Below are positions 22,990-34,264 of a stretch of 64,000 nucleotides of DNA, in pieces. The translations under genes were made by a program, and so were the position numbers. The stretch is from contig RDEW01000070.1 of NCBI GenBank assembly GCA_011109175.1, positions 11,055 through 75,054 of the forward strand, given 5' to 3'. Each line of letters opens with the position of its first letter. The first letter of the stretch is position 1. The DNA comes from Dicyema japonicum (Eukaryota; Dicyemida; Rhombozoa; Dicyemidae). The notes beneath the pieces were generated by a model that was not told where the DNA came from, made no database searches, and saw only the letters and a program-made list of their open reading frames with translations.

Positions 22990-24600
22990 TTCTCATTGGA
23001 CAAGGCATCGGCTCAAACTTTTAGATATTTCGATAGTATATGAAACAGGAGGCAGCTCTGTAGACTGGCCGCCTTTAGTTATGTCCAAGGACATAAGTGT
23101 TGTCCTTTGATATGGTTCGGGGGAGTTAAATCTTTCCGCAATTAATTTTGTGAGGGTTGTGAGGTGTGCTGTGGTCGAATGGTTACCCGGAATCCGTGCG
23201 GTATTGAGATTGAATCTTGTACTTTTTCAACCAAGCCTTTGAAGGATCCTTGAAACAGGACTCAGAATAGATATTAAGGATTAAATACTTCTTCCATATT
23301 TCAGGGATTGCATTGGTGTTAATTGATAGGTTGAAGATATAGGCTGATAGTTTCAGGACTCGATGGCCTAGGTGCTTCAGTTCACATGGGCTTCTGAGTT
23401 GTTAACTTTGGATATGGCTCTGCGGACATCTGTCTATTAAAGAGGATCAAGTCATCGGAGCGTTTCGGTTCAATTTTTTCAGGAATACTTGGTGTTCTTT
23501 TGAAAACTTTTTGTAGGAGATAGACGTGTAATATTTTATCAGGCTGTCGAGTTTGATGTAGAGTTCGCCTTTTCTATCTAGAGAAGATCTTTTGATGTTC
23601 TTGATCCACTTCCAGACTCTCTGCATTGGGTTCCTGTAGAGAGCAGCTTTCGATAGTCTCGTCCATCTATTTACATTTTCTGCCTTTATGTTCTTGTCGA
23701 TCTCTCTGTTCAGTTCATCGCAAGGGTGTAATTAATTATCGTCTGAGAGTGTCCTTTCATCCGTGACCTAGTTTTGACCTCCAAAAATATTGGATTGTGG
23801 TCACTCCTGGTGTCATATTTCACTGAGCAGTCAATAAGAAGGGCCAGGAATGGAGAAGACAGTGATATGTCAATGGATGAGGGTTTATCGTTACTTCGAG
23901 TAGGTGTTCTTGTATAGAAATCCGGATCGCTGAGTGTGTAAAGACTGTGAAGGTCCTTAATTAGTATTTTCCCTCTTTTGTCATGGACTTGACCTGTCAC
24001 CCACAATGGGTGCTTCGCATTGAAGCCATCACAGATAATCACATCCCTCAGTGATGTGAAGGAGTCAATCTGAGAGCACAGGAAGAGCTGGAACTCAGGT
24101 GGGAGATATCCGTTGATTAAAATTATGAAAGTCTTGGGAATCGGACTTTGGTACCCACAAGTTCGAGATTTCCACAGTCGTAAGCATACTGTGGACACTG
24201 TCAGTTATATCCTCAAACGGAATACCGTTGCGAATTACTGTGAGAATGTCCCCACCAAGGTTCCCAGGTCTGTCAAGACGAATTACTGTGAATCCAGGAA
24301 ATAATTGTGTAGAATTCATGGGGGAAAGTTTAGAATCTTGAATTGACAACACATCGATGCAATGTTCTTCAAAAACTTCAGAAGTTCGAGTACCTTTTCT
24401 TGATTCCATTTATATTGAGTTGGACTATTCTGGATGGTCCAGAATTTGCCTCAACGTCTCCGCAACGACACAGGCCTTCTTTATTGTCCACTCGTAAGGA
24501 TAGGAGAAACAGTGGCTCTTTTCTTCCAAATGCTACTACGTCGTCGGGGAGCCACGTGACATTTTTTCAAAGTATTTTTTATTCCAATATTGAAATTTAT
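22990..24600 (-). mobile_element. APE-endonuclease LINE with well-preserved endonuclease
   Basis: Minus-strand order is endonuclease then RT. The endonuclease (24409-23710, one frameshift near 24150) shows VLSIQDSKLS, then VIICDGFNAKHPLWV, NDKPSSIDISLSSP and the catalytic SDHNPIFLEV box. These are standard for apurinic-type LINE endonucleases. A linker (about 23700-23480) follows, then decayed RT pieces including IPHGFR and, in another frame, NHSTTAHLTTLTKLIAERFN (about 23225-23110). Endonuclease reading is intact for about 160 codons, so this insertion is younger than the one at 17.5 kb. The RT is dead. Confidence 0.8.
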
Positions 24601-25006
24601 TTTTAAATATAATCTAAAATGTTTTGATTAAAGACTCACCCTTCTACAAAAGTAAACAAATACAAAAATCAACTTGAGGTCAATAAAGCTACTTGAAAAC
24701 TACCACCTGATACCGCTTACACTGGGAAACGAAATCCTACTATTGACTGATCACTTCGAGTATACAATATTTCCATCTTTCACTTCACCGAAATCACCCA
24801 ACTTTTTCACAACTCAAGTCCACCAACACATATGTCTGATCTTTACTGACTTTCACAGTTAATTACGAGTCAAGCAACTGCAATAACCACTTTGCTGTAT
24901 CGTGAAAATTGAATTAAAAATAAAATAATAAATATTAATTTTTGAATATTAATTTTAAAATATTAATTTTAAATAAAACTTACGTTACTTTCTCGTGTGG
25001 TCAATA
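24601..25006. other. AT-rich upstream region
   Basis: No feature recognised. Strongly AT-rich at 24905-24980, just before the next gene. Confidence 0.4.
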
Positions 25007-26040
25007 ATGGGTAATATTGTACATAATAAATAGAATATATTTGTGAAACTTGCGGTTTTCTAGACACAAAATTTGTATGTAAGAAATGTCTCTTAAAGGG
25101 AAATTTTGCTGAATTGAATTTTACGGGATCTAAGTAATGATGTTTAAATATTTTCCAGATTTAATGAATTATTCCGCAATTATTTAAATAATCGTCTGAA
25201 AAAGGAAAAATTGTTGTTAAGTAAATGACATACTTATTCAGATTAAACAAGGAATTGAGGGGGCAAATCAGACATGATTTTGTTTCGGTTCGCTTTGAAG
25301 TAATTTTAGCCTGGCAAAATCGGCGGGATTTCTGAAAAGGTAAATTTCCTAAGGAAAAAACTTGCAATTAAAGAAGAATATTTAAAAACTGGCATTTTTT
25401 GGTTTCATTAGAGAAAATCAAAAATTGGAAAATTTTAAATCTGATTTAAAAAATAAAAAAGCTCAGTTGGAGGAAATTAAGTTCAAATATAAAATTTCCC
25501 AAGCTATTGCGCTGAGATTATCAAACTCTTGCGCAAACAAACAGAATGATTACAAAACCGAATTTTGCAATTTGTCTGCACGCAGAAAAAGCCTGATAAA
25601 AAAGTTATGTTTTGAAATATTATATTTATCGAAAATTAAATTAAAGTTTGTATTTAACTTTCTTATTTTAGCTTTAATCTCAAAATTCAAATTCGCGACA
25701 ATTATGGTTGAAATTTTATTCACTTTCAGATTCCAATCTTAGATTCATTTTTGAATTTTATTTAAAATTAATTGAAGCCATCTTTAATGTTTATCGCCTT
25801 GTTGTCGATTATGACGTTTTTGCTTGTTTTTTTATTTTTAATTTAAGAATACTCTTATGCGACAATGATTCTTCCGATGAATGGCTAATGAACTTTATTA
25901 TTTCAATCACAAGTTATTTTAAAAAAGGAGTGACGAATGCTGTGGGTATCTCATTTTTGGAATACTTGATTTTGCTCTTTGGGTGCATTATGTTATTTTT
26001 TGTTAATATTTTAGTGATGATGGGAATTTTAAGGAATTAA
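25007..26040 (+). CDS. N-terminal CxxC-CxxC and coiled-coil protein (ATG14-like?)
   Basis: Exon 1 is four bases (ATG G, 25007-25010), followed by a 23-nt intron (25011-25033). Exon 2 starts EYICETCGF and continues to FVCKKCLLKG, giving two CxxC pairs 11 residues apart. Introns 25134-25158 (25 nt), 25216-25241 (26 nt), 25646-25671 (26 nt) and 25707-25729 (23 nt) keep one frame. Part of 25300-25415 is unresolved. A long Lys/Glu/Leu/Asn coiled coil (about 25415-25600) follows. The C-terminal part is hydrophobic, ending LEYLILLFGCIMLFFVNIL, to the stop at 26040. An N-terminal cysteine pair followed by a coiled coil is the plan of ATG14/Barkor, the autophagy subunit of the Vps34 PI3-kinase complex. 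The C-terminus gives no support, so the name is a suggestion only. Confidence 0.55.
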
Positions 26041-26208
26041 GTACTATTGAATTTCCGTATATTTACTTTTCGGCTGTTTTAGCACCACAAATGAAACTTA
26101 GTAATTTTTTATAGTTTTTTTTTTATTTTAATAATTTTTTTATTTTAGCACAACAAAAGAAACTTTTTTTAAAAAATAAATATATAAATAAAAAAGTAAA
26201 TACTTCAC

Positions 26209-26330
26209 GCAGAGCCATATTACTTATACTTCTACCTAGGCAGGGCACACAATTTATTTAAGTAAAGAACAGTGATGAGAGAGAATTTAGTTCCGTAGTG
26301 ACGTGTCACTGATGACGGCGTTACTCGTTA
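26209..26330 (-). mobile_element. Partial tRNA-SINE copy (3' half)
   Basis: Matches the SINE at 8942-9272 from GAGCCA.A.TA to the GATGACGGCGTTACTCGT block, including CACAATTTATTTAAGTAAAG. The tRNA head is absent. Confidence 0.65.
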
Positions 26331-26819
26331 ATAATAAATATATGTAATCTTATAAACCGAACCATATTATATAATTGACTAACATAAGCAATTTCCAAGT
26401 CTAAGGAACGGGGGATAGATTCGTTCCGTAGAAAACAGCCTAGACTTATGATCGGATTGAATTGATGTATGGAAATAGACAAGAATGCTTTTATAATGTC
26501 TGTTTCACTGGTCCTTTGAGTCTCGAGATCACTGATTGAGATTGAGGCTCTTTGGACATAAATTGAGATTTGAAATAGATACCCTAGCTAATATAGCGAT
26601 GGGGAGTACTTCGTTAAGACTGAGTGACGTTTCTATGAACGTCCATGAGTCACATTTTTGTGATACTTGCTGCTGATCTCTAGTACTTTAAAAGAAAGTG
26701 GAGAATATTTGGACTTGAGAGAGGTTGCACACGACCACGGAAGGTGTAATCGCGTAGTTTGATGGTTTCTAACTCCGCACGAGTCAAACTACATAGTGTT
26801 GCTTTATTAATAATAATTT

Positions 26820-27150
26820 TTTAGAAAACACCGTCATTATTTCCTAAGAAAAATATATCGGAACAAAAACGAGATGAAGGCTTCGCAACTCTTTCGTTCT
26901 CCCAGTCTTAACATACAATCATGAGACTTTGAGCATATGAGACTGAACTCATTCCACATATATCAACTCCGACAAATATTTGGAATTCATTGGCCAAGGA
27001 AAATAACTACCTTAAACAATATTATATTGCCAGAAATTATCTTCCGATATAAAAGTGGGAAGATAGGAAATGTTGTACATTGATACTCAGTCAAATGGAT
27101 GCGTACTTCAACACCATGGAATCAGTTGCTTTCGTGGGAGACAGACGACT
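26820..27150 (+). mobile_element. LINE C-terminal relic
   Basis: A plus-strand frame around 26950-27020 reads RLNSFHIYQLRQIFGIHWPRKI, the L-D-S-F-H-R-x-x-L-R-x-x-x-G-x-x-W-P block found in the LINEs at 55.5 and 57.5 kb. Decayed outside this block. Confidence 0.6.
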
Positions 27151-27389
27151 ACCTAACCCATATATCTGAATAAGGAATTCTCAAAACTGGTTCTGAGGAT
27201 GTGGTAGAGGCATTTCCGTCAGACATGAACTAGTCTTTCATAACCCAGTTGGTATGGTGGTCACGTAGCTCCATTGACTCCGTTTACTAGATATTCTAAA
27301 TGATTTACCTTTATCCTTTTTTCGATAAAAAGTAATCAATTTTAAAAATAACGTTAAAGTATAATTTTACGCCAAACACCGATGTACTC

Positions 27390-27675
27390 AAACGGGTGGA
27401 GACGGACATTTCGCTTGAAGGAAGAATCGTAAAACACAGATTGGCGTTTTTTGGGCATGTTGTCCGCTCTGACTCCCTGGAAAGAACCATTATGCTGAGC
27501 AATATTACTGGGAAGAGAAGACCTGGTCGACCGAGGACTCGGTGGCTATCCACGGTGGAGGACGTCACGGTAATGCCTTTATCAAGGCTACTCAAAATTG
27601 CGACGGAAAGGTGAGAGTGAGGAAGTTGTTCATGAGATCTCCAAGGGTCGGACACGACTTAATTGGATAACATAA
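27390..27675 (+). mobile_element. 3' end of a second LINE type
   Basis: An open frame from about 27396 reads HRLAFFGHVVRSDSLERTIM and GKRRPGRPRTRWL. This is the usual post-RT C-terminus of RTE/CR1-like LINEs, different from the WRLYGHVLRL type in this window. The frame breaks near 27612 and the element ends in a CATAACACAACATAATC-type tail. It is 5'-truncated. Confidence 0.65.
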
Positions 27676-27700
27676 CACAACATAATCATTTTAATAAAAA

Positions 27701-28440
27701 TTAAAAAAAAGGAAATATAATAAAAAAACGAATGTTAATTGAGGAAGCCTGCTGCGTGGATCGCGAATGAGTTCCCTCAGAGTAAGGCCACTCCAATCTT
27801 TGTCTTAACCAGAACCATTCTCGTTGATCCTTTTCTTTGGCAAGCATTCCTCCAAGTTCGCACAAGAACTCAGCCGTCATTGAACCAATGGCTCCTGATG
27901 ACTCGACCGCAACAGAATTAAAGCGGTACCGTTCTCCGAGGCAAGAATATTTGTTGATTTTTAGGTTTTCCTCAATTGAAGCGTCAGCTCCAAGTGTCTG
28001 AACCGATTTAAGGAGGTTTGTGCTTGAATACGTATCAACACAAGTTGCGTCCCAGACCAAGGATCTTCCAGATGTGTAAGGGAAAAGGGTCATCCCGTCA
28101 AGTCTTTTTCCATCTCATCGATCGAGACCTACTGGTTCAAGCTGTGATGGGAAGCCTGTAGCCTTCAAAGCTCTGACGATCACATCGTTCAGAGCAGCGT
28201 GGCGTGGTCCGCTTCTTCTGCAGGACAGCGGGTGCAATCCGTTTGCATCGACTATTTTCTCGCAGCGGCATCGGTGCTCCTGGCAAACATCCAGTCCTAT
28301 CCTTTGTCCGATTCCAATCCTTAAAGATTCGTCCTCCAAAAGAGTCCCTAGATTTGGGCAAGGTTTGCACCAAGCTATGCCTGATCAGATGTAATTTCTG
28401 AATTAATGAAGCTACCACCAATGAAAAATCAACCATGAAA
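27701..28440 (-). mobile_element. C-terminus of an R2-like LINE: Cys/His finger and RLE endonuclease
   Basis: Two minus-strand frames meet near 28110. The first (28339-28115) has HRCRCEKIVDANGLHPLSC, the C-x-C...H-x3-C finger, followed by HAALNDVIVRALKATG. The second (28093-27701) has GMTLFPYTSGRSLVWDATCV, the D...W-D core of a PD-(D/E)xK restriction-like endonuclease. Finger plus RLE is the known C-terminal layout of early-branching LINEs (R2, NeSL and relatives), which nick their target with this domain. A single in-frame stop or shift separates the halves. The copy is recent but broken, and no RT is attached. Confidence 0.75.
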
Positions 28441-28982
28441 CATCAGCAAAATCCCTAGACCACCGAGAAAGAAAAATCATTAATTCAGTCACATTACTAA
28501 AACTCAATGACCAGCAAAAACAGAATACCATCGAAGAAAGATTAGCAAACTAATGGGATACTAAGAAAGTAGGCGTTAAGACCAACTAATTATGTGATCC
28601 CCACAATTTCCGGACACACCCCGAAGGGTCCACAAGCAATCTAATAGTTTTCCGTAAATTTATTATTATTTATTGCCCCAGAATCACTGGGAAAAAAAGA
28701 GACATTTCCTAACTGACATAGTTATCTCAGATTGACAAGGCGGAGGTACAAATTGGGAAGGGAATTTTTTCTGTATGTTACATTTTCTAAAATTAAAATA
28801 TATCAAAATTTAAATTTCAAATCAATATAATATTGAATACAAAATAACTGTCACTTGTTTGCAAAAAAATGGGTCGTGACAAGTCTAGCAATTTTAATGA
28901 GACGGGCTTAAAATGCTACCAGCAAATTTATTGAATAATTAAATTTTATATAAATAAAATTTAAGCAAAAAATAGTGTTCAC
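28441..28982. other. Retroelement 3' debris and AT-rich upstream region
   Basis: Positions 28575-28640 carry the ACCAACTAATTA.GTGATCCC block also seen at 2740, 17640 and 31195. The rest is AT-rich sequence upstream of the LIM-homeobox gene. Confidence 0.35.
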
Positions 28983-29661
28983 ATGAATGTAAGGATAATT
29001 AATCAAATAGACTATTTGTTGCAAATGTGGAGAATCCATAAATTCAGAAACTAAATTATTAGTCGACAACAAATTCTGGCATTGCAAATGTCTAAGATGT
29101 TCCACGTGCGGATGTGAACTTGAAAACTCAGATACCTGCTTTATTAGAGATGAGCACGTGTACTGCCATAAAGATTATTCAAGGTATAAATCTGTCTAAT
29201 TAGGCTATTAACGAGAAAGTGTGAAAAATGCTTTTGAATTTGAAGACTGGAGATTGGATTCGACAAAGTGGGACCATTTGTACCATTTGGCGTGCTTTTC
29301 GTGCGGAATTTGTGATCACCTCTTTTCCACTGGGGAAAGTTATTATTACTTCGACAACAAGATATTCTGTGTTAAAGATTACTTTTCTCATAAAAATTCA
29401 AAACGTAATTTTGGCTATAATTTAAGAAAAGGAAAAAATCGAGGACAATCTTTTCTGAGGAACAAACTGAAATACTTCAGCATTATTTTCTATTTAATCA
29501 AAATCCGAATTGCGATGAATTGGATTACATATCTAAGAAGGCCAAACTCCCAAGGAGAGTTTCACGGGTATTATTTATAATTACACAAACAGGTTTGGTT
29601 TCAAAATTCGAGGGCTCGGTTAAAAAAGATGAAAGTTGAAAATATAAATTATTTTTATTAA
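28983..29661 (+). CDS. LIM-homeodomain transcription factor, Lhx6/8 (Arrowhead)-like
   Basis: Nuclear DNA-binding developmental regulator. Exon 1 is six bases (ATG AAT), then introns of 22 nt (28989-29010), 20 nt (29184-29203) and 25 nt (29568-29592). LIM1 has CCKC...HCKC..C..C...YCHKD, all zinc ligands present. LIM2 runs from KCEKC through YHLACFSCGIC and STGE to FCVKD. The homeodomain follows, starting RTIFSEEQTEIL, with helix 3 VWFQNSRARLKK split by the last intron. LIM2 YHLACF..C and STGE, and the RRV..VWFQN.RAR..KK helix, fit the Lhx6/8 group best. Spacing in LIM2 between KCEKC and EFEDW is one base out of frame and about three residues short (29228-29236). Another frame change is needed before the homeodomain. 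These may be assembly indels, unrecognised introns or decay. The protein ends soon after the homeodomain. Confidence 0.8.
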
Positions 29662-31419
29662 ATTTAAATGATAATATTTTTTAATTTTAATAAATAAAAT
29701 TTAGAAAAACATAATGTAAAACATCATTATATTTATGGGACACCCAGAACAGATTGTGGGTTACTCCTCGTGGTCACAAGGACAATTTCTTGGGAGAATT
29801 CTTGCGTCATTCGTGCTTTTTCTGCAAGAACGCCCCTAGGAAACGCCTAGAATATCTAACTGACGATTACGTGGTTGTTAACGCTGTCAATCATGTCTCG
29901 ATTAGTTGTGAACTAAATTCTCCATACCGATGCTTACTTGGTTAAAAAATTCCTACTAATTCGTGCGTTGTTTTAATTCTACGAGGCGTAACGTGATTCA
30001 TTTTTCTTGTAAGACGCGAATAGTCTGCGTCCAAAAAGTATCTTCTCAATACACGACGAAAAGAGTCGCCACAACTCGCAGTGTGAGCTAGATATACCCT
30101 TTTGGGTGTTAGTTAACTCTTTACTTCTTCTGGCATACCCTGACCATTAGCGGCTACCGTTTTCGAAACCTCTAAAGCGATTAAGTGCATGAAAGAATGA
30201 GTCTTCAACGAAATCAGAAATTGGATTACGGCGTAAGTCAGAGACCCTAACTAACAAAAATCGGCTTTCACGGCATCTTGGCAATCTCCGCTGTCTTTTG
30301 CGGATGAAGTATGACTTTTACCCATTCTATCGATTTTTTGTTAAAATTTTTTTATATTATTTACTTTTATTAGCAGATTTCTTCTGATATAATTATTAAA
30401 TTTTTACTGGCTCATTGACCAAGTCAGTCAAAGTGACATCATTGCGTCATCACTCAACGCAGTTTGAACTTTATGAACAAAAATATGTTTCTTAAACATC
30501 CAAAAAAATATAAAAATGTATTAGAATTTTGAAAAAAAACAAAAACATGAAAAATGTCAAATTACTTTACATCGATTTTCCTAAAAATATGGAGACATGG
30601 CAAAAAGTATAGTAGTTGAACTAAATCGACTAAATGTCACGTGCTTAGTTTTTTATTTCTTATATTTAGGAAATTGGTAATTTATAGGACTTTAGCATTT
30701 GTAAGTGTATTTTCTTGCTACTGCTAATCAACATAATTCAATTGAGAGCGCATTCTCACAACGATTCGTGTGAAAATGGGTTTAGTGTATTTTAAAGCAG
30801 AAAGGGAATAATCCTACTGACTCACTGTGTAGTTGAGATTTTCATTATTTTATCAGCAACAGTAATGACTTTTTCAGAAGGAAGTGACGTGGCTAATTTG
30901 TTATTGTCCAATAATTGAGGAAAATATACATAAGGCAGAAGATACAGGAGGAAGAAACTTCTTCCATTTAATGATACGAAGATACTTTGTGATGACATGC
31001 TTCTATTGGCTGTCTACACGTATATCCAGTGATTCACTGTGGACTCGGACTAAACCAACTTGATGCATGAGCGACAGGATTGGTGTAAATCCAAATACGC
31101 CTAACCGACCAATGTATTTCCAGTTTTATAGTCATTATTATTATTATTATTTAAGCCAAAGAAACACCGTCTTAACCAATAACTAATATTCAGGTGATCC
31201 CGGCATCTTCTCAATAATCGGGCCATTTTTTCTCGATGCTCCGACTGTGATCCCACGCATTTTCTATACGGACGGGGGTCTTTTTCCTTTTCTCTTCAGA
31301 AAAGTTTATAGTCATTAAAATGTTAGTGCACCACAGCCTTAAAGGGTGGCAAAAGATCTATTTGAATTGGACGACTTTTACTCGGCATTATCGGAAAATA
31401 CAATCAATACGAGTTGTCC
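29662..31419. other. No recognisable gene
   Basis: One 63-codon frame at 29754-29945 has no known motif. Positions 31136-31290 hold an (ATT)n tail and the GTGATCCCGGC block of the dispersed retroelement family at 2694. Nothing else is supported. Confidence 0.35.
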
Positions 31420-31600
31420 TCACTGATATTTTTCAATCGTTCCAGAAAATGACTAAAAACACTGAAAAAAAGTTTAGATCAGCAGATGAGTTTGATTTAT
31501 TAATAATTGGGGAGCTGAAAGCTGATTTAAAATTGTGTTTTGCTGCACATGCGTGGTTATAAGAATTATGGCTCTCGGAAGTGCTTGTAAAAATCGCTAC
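31420..31600 (+). mobile_element. LINE 3'-terminal relic
   Basis: Around 31540-31590 a plus-strand frame reads LLHMRGYKNYGSR, matching the last residues of the LINE at 55151-56987 (LLHMRGYKYYGSRES). DDL/L-like residues occur upstream in another frame. Frameshifted and 5'-truncated. Confidence 0.6.
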
Positions 31601-32087
31601 AAATGAATAGAGAAAATAAAGATCCAAGTGAACAGGGACATTCTTTGCTGCGCATGTTTTCTTGTGTTGCTCTATTATGTACACTCACAAGTTACCCCAG
31701 TAATTTTTGGTGGATGGTTGAGATGGTGACGTACCCCTATTGAGTTAAATATCTTTATCTTCTCAGTGACTTATACTCAGAACACATTCTCGTTGTGTGG
31801 GTGGGCGAAATAATAGAGTCGGGAGACAGGACATACAGTGTTTTCAAGCAAATAACCGTCGGAGTGGGACAAAATATAGAGAAACTTGGACAAATCTGCC
31901 CTGATGAGAAATTATCTAGTAATCAATTCCAGAACGTATGCAATAATATATATTGATCCGTGTCATGTAATCTTCTTATACAAGAAATCAAGTGAAAATG
32001 TGCTCACATATGAGAGAAGTTGAATTAAATTATGTTTTCCTGTGATAAGTGCCTGAAATCCGATACTTAAGGAAACCTATCACTTAA

Positions 32088-32262
32088 AACCAAGACACCC
32101 ATCGTAGTTGAGACAACTGGAGGAATAAGCTGGAAATCCTCAAGAAGCTGGGACGTCTGGCTACAGTCAAAAGCCACAAGGCATGTGAGACTCAGTGGCT
32201 TTTCCGGTTGATCTCCCTCGCAATCGTGAGAGGTAACACAACGTCGGTTATGTTGGCGGGGA
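32088..32262 (+). repeat. Structured dispersed repeat, copy 1
   Basis: About 170 bases aligned with 34265-34440. Conserved blocks are GAGACAACTGGAGGAATAAG, AAAAGCCAC, GTGGCTTTT/GTGGCTACT, GTTGATCTC and GCAATCGTGAGAGG. The outer pair GAGACAACTGG with CCGGTTGATCTC and the inner pair AAAAGCCAC with GTGGCTTTT are nested and can fold into one stem. No coding frame. It could be a SINE body or a retrocopied small RNA. Confidence 0.65.
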
Positions 32263-32446
32263 CTATTTTTGATTAATTTTTTTAATTTAAATTGTAATTT
32301 TATTAAAAGAAATTATTTATAAATGAATAGTTACTGCTTATTTTTTTCATCGGAAGTATCATCAGTTTCTTTCTGAAGATCCGAATCTTAGTGGATCACT
32401 GAAGTCGTAGACGTCAGTAAAGATTCCATTGTTATTAACACTTTCG

Positions 32447-32828
32447 TTATTTGGTTTGAATGTTCGAGAATTTTTTTGTGATAAAAGTCTTTGAGACCAA
32501 CAATGTGGGGATGAGAACATCCATATTGTATCGGTCTCTTGGGAAGACAACCTCGTCTCTGATATATATGAGGTATTTGTGAAAATCCGGAAAATACTTT
32601 TCATCGTAGATTTCCACGATCGAATATAAAAAACTTATGAGATCTTCTTGTTTAATCAGACTCAGCCTCTTTTTATAGTCGCATTTCTCTAAGTAAAATT
32701 CAACATTTTCATGTTCAGGGTCATAGCTTTCTACGGATTCTTCTTCTGACTCTGGATCACCATAAATGGCTAAAACGTCATTTCTGTCACAAACCGTTAA
32801 GCTGTTCCTGCAAGTGCTTCTTCCTCAT
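32447..32828 (-). CDS. Unknown acidic, helical protein
   Basis: Family not recognised. The ATG at 32828 gives MRKKHLQEQLNA. A clean 25-nt intron (32770-32794, GTTTGTGAC..GTTTTAG) then leads into an uninterrupted frame. That frame has an acidic block (DPESEEESVESYDPEHENVE) and a predicted helical region, EFYLEKCDYKKRLSLIKQED to IVEIYDEKYFPDFHKYL. The frame stops at 32447-32449. An overlapping frame continues to 32362 and could be the true C-terminus if another intron exists. The charged, low-cysteine composition suggests a cytosolic or nuclear protein. No homology claim is made. Confidence 0.5.
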
Positions 32829-33091
32829 TCAAGCAAATACGCCTGTTTGCGTACTAATATTTAATTTTTACGTAAAATGCGTCGATTTGCGGAATTGCTA
32901 CAATCATCGGAGGAAGTAAAAAACTGGAGTTGTCAAACTTTAAGCGCGCTGGTTTTGAATAAATTCACTTAGAAAAAAACATACAATAATTATTACTGAT
33001 AATCGATTGTTTATTAAGTTTTAAATCCACGTAATATATCAATATTGATTTTTAAGTTTTAGGGGGAGGTAAATTGAATCCTTTGTTTGAC

Positions 33092-33264
33092 CTACTGTGA
33101 TAGACTCACACACAAGCAAAAAGAACAAAAAGTCAATAACATTCAAAATGCCTTGGATTAATTAGTATGGCTGTTCTTACTTCTTCAATAAAGTGTGAGC
33201 TCTGCCTAAGCTGAGGTTTACTACTCCTTGGCGGCAGGCTGTATTCTATTCTACTGTGATAGAA
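33092..33264 (+). repeat. Short dispersed repeat with AATAAA, copy 1 (pair with 58495-58680)
   Basis: Shares AGACTCACACACAAG, CCTTGGATTA.TTA, AATAAAGTGTGAG and TTACTACTCCTTGGCGGCAGG with the copy at 58.5 kb. This copy is flanked by the direct repeat CTACTGTGATAG (33092-33103, and with one mismatch at 33253-33264). Size and the AATAAA signal would allow a solo LTR or a retroposon. No coding content. Confidence 0.5.
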
Positions 33265-34264
33265 AGGTGTGAGGCAATCGACATTACAGTCGCTAGTAGG
33301 AAGCGTTCGCACGTGCAATGAATAGGTTCGATAATTTAGAAAGTTTCAATAATCTGGTCATATTTTATGAATAAAATATTCATGATAAATACATTTGAAG
33401 ATTCTTTACCAGATTTAAGAAAACTCAGGGAGAGGAACGGAGACTTCGAGATAAATTGGCCTGAGGCAAAAGAGATGTGTTATGTAAATAACCCAGAATC
33501 ATATTCTAATACTCATGAATGACTTTGTTCATAAAGACCACAAGTAAAGATCAGAATTATATAAATATGTGATCTTGATAAGCCCCACTAGGGACTTCAA
33601 CTTGGCTCAGTGTCCCTTCCTCGACTCCCTTGGTCATAGTGTTACAGTCTCCCTGAACTATTCAGAAAGTTTGACCTAGATGCTTCAAGAATTCAGTTAT
33701 TAAAGATTGGATCTTTTTAGCGACAATTATTAAGATCAATGGGGGTACATCACTTTTAGAAGTTACAACTCTAAACAGGAAGGGGAGACTATGTCCACAA
33801 TCCAAGCAAAAATGATATCAGACCAAGACGTTGGTCATTCGATCTGGATATTTTCATTATTTCGGTACATAAACTCAGATATTATACATATATTATCTAC
33901 AGATCAGCAACCACTAGCACACATTTTTTATTGTAGGTTTTGATTGGTTTAAAAATTCCGGATATACTTGGATAAGGTAACAGTCAATTAACGTCTATTT
34001 AAGGCATGTATGTGTGAGGACATTGAAACCCTCTTCCTTTGTCCATTTCCAAGGCAAAGAAAACCAACTGTTAAAAAGTTCCCCTATCCAATTGGATTCC
34101 TCTGCAGGAATGAGAGAAGACTCTTTCATACGGTAGTGGGACAATATAGACCACAGACGTTGGACGGCGCAGTTGACTGGGATTACCAAACTGTTTGATG
34201 TTTTTATGTCTTTCTTTTCCGGTGATCCCAGGGTTCAAAATAAATAAATATCGCGTTTTTATCC
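33265..34264. other. No recognisable gene
   Basis: A plus-strand frame from about 33370 (MNKIFMINTFEDSLPDLR..) is open for about 50 codons, then breaks. No domain recognised. Confidence 0.3.

Noticed and set aside
23155-23230. tRNA-like stretch (GTGGTCGAATGGTTA ... GATTGAATC)
   Set aside because: On the minus strand the same bases encode a recognisable LINE RT segment (IPHGFR and NHSTTAHLTTLTKLIAERFN), which explains the sequence better.
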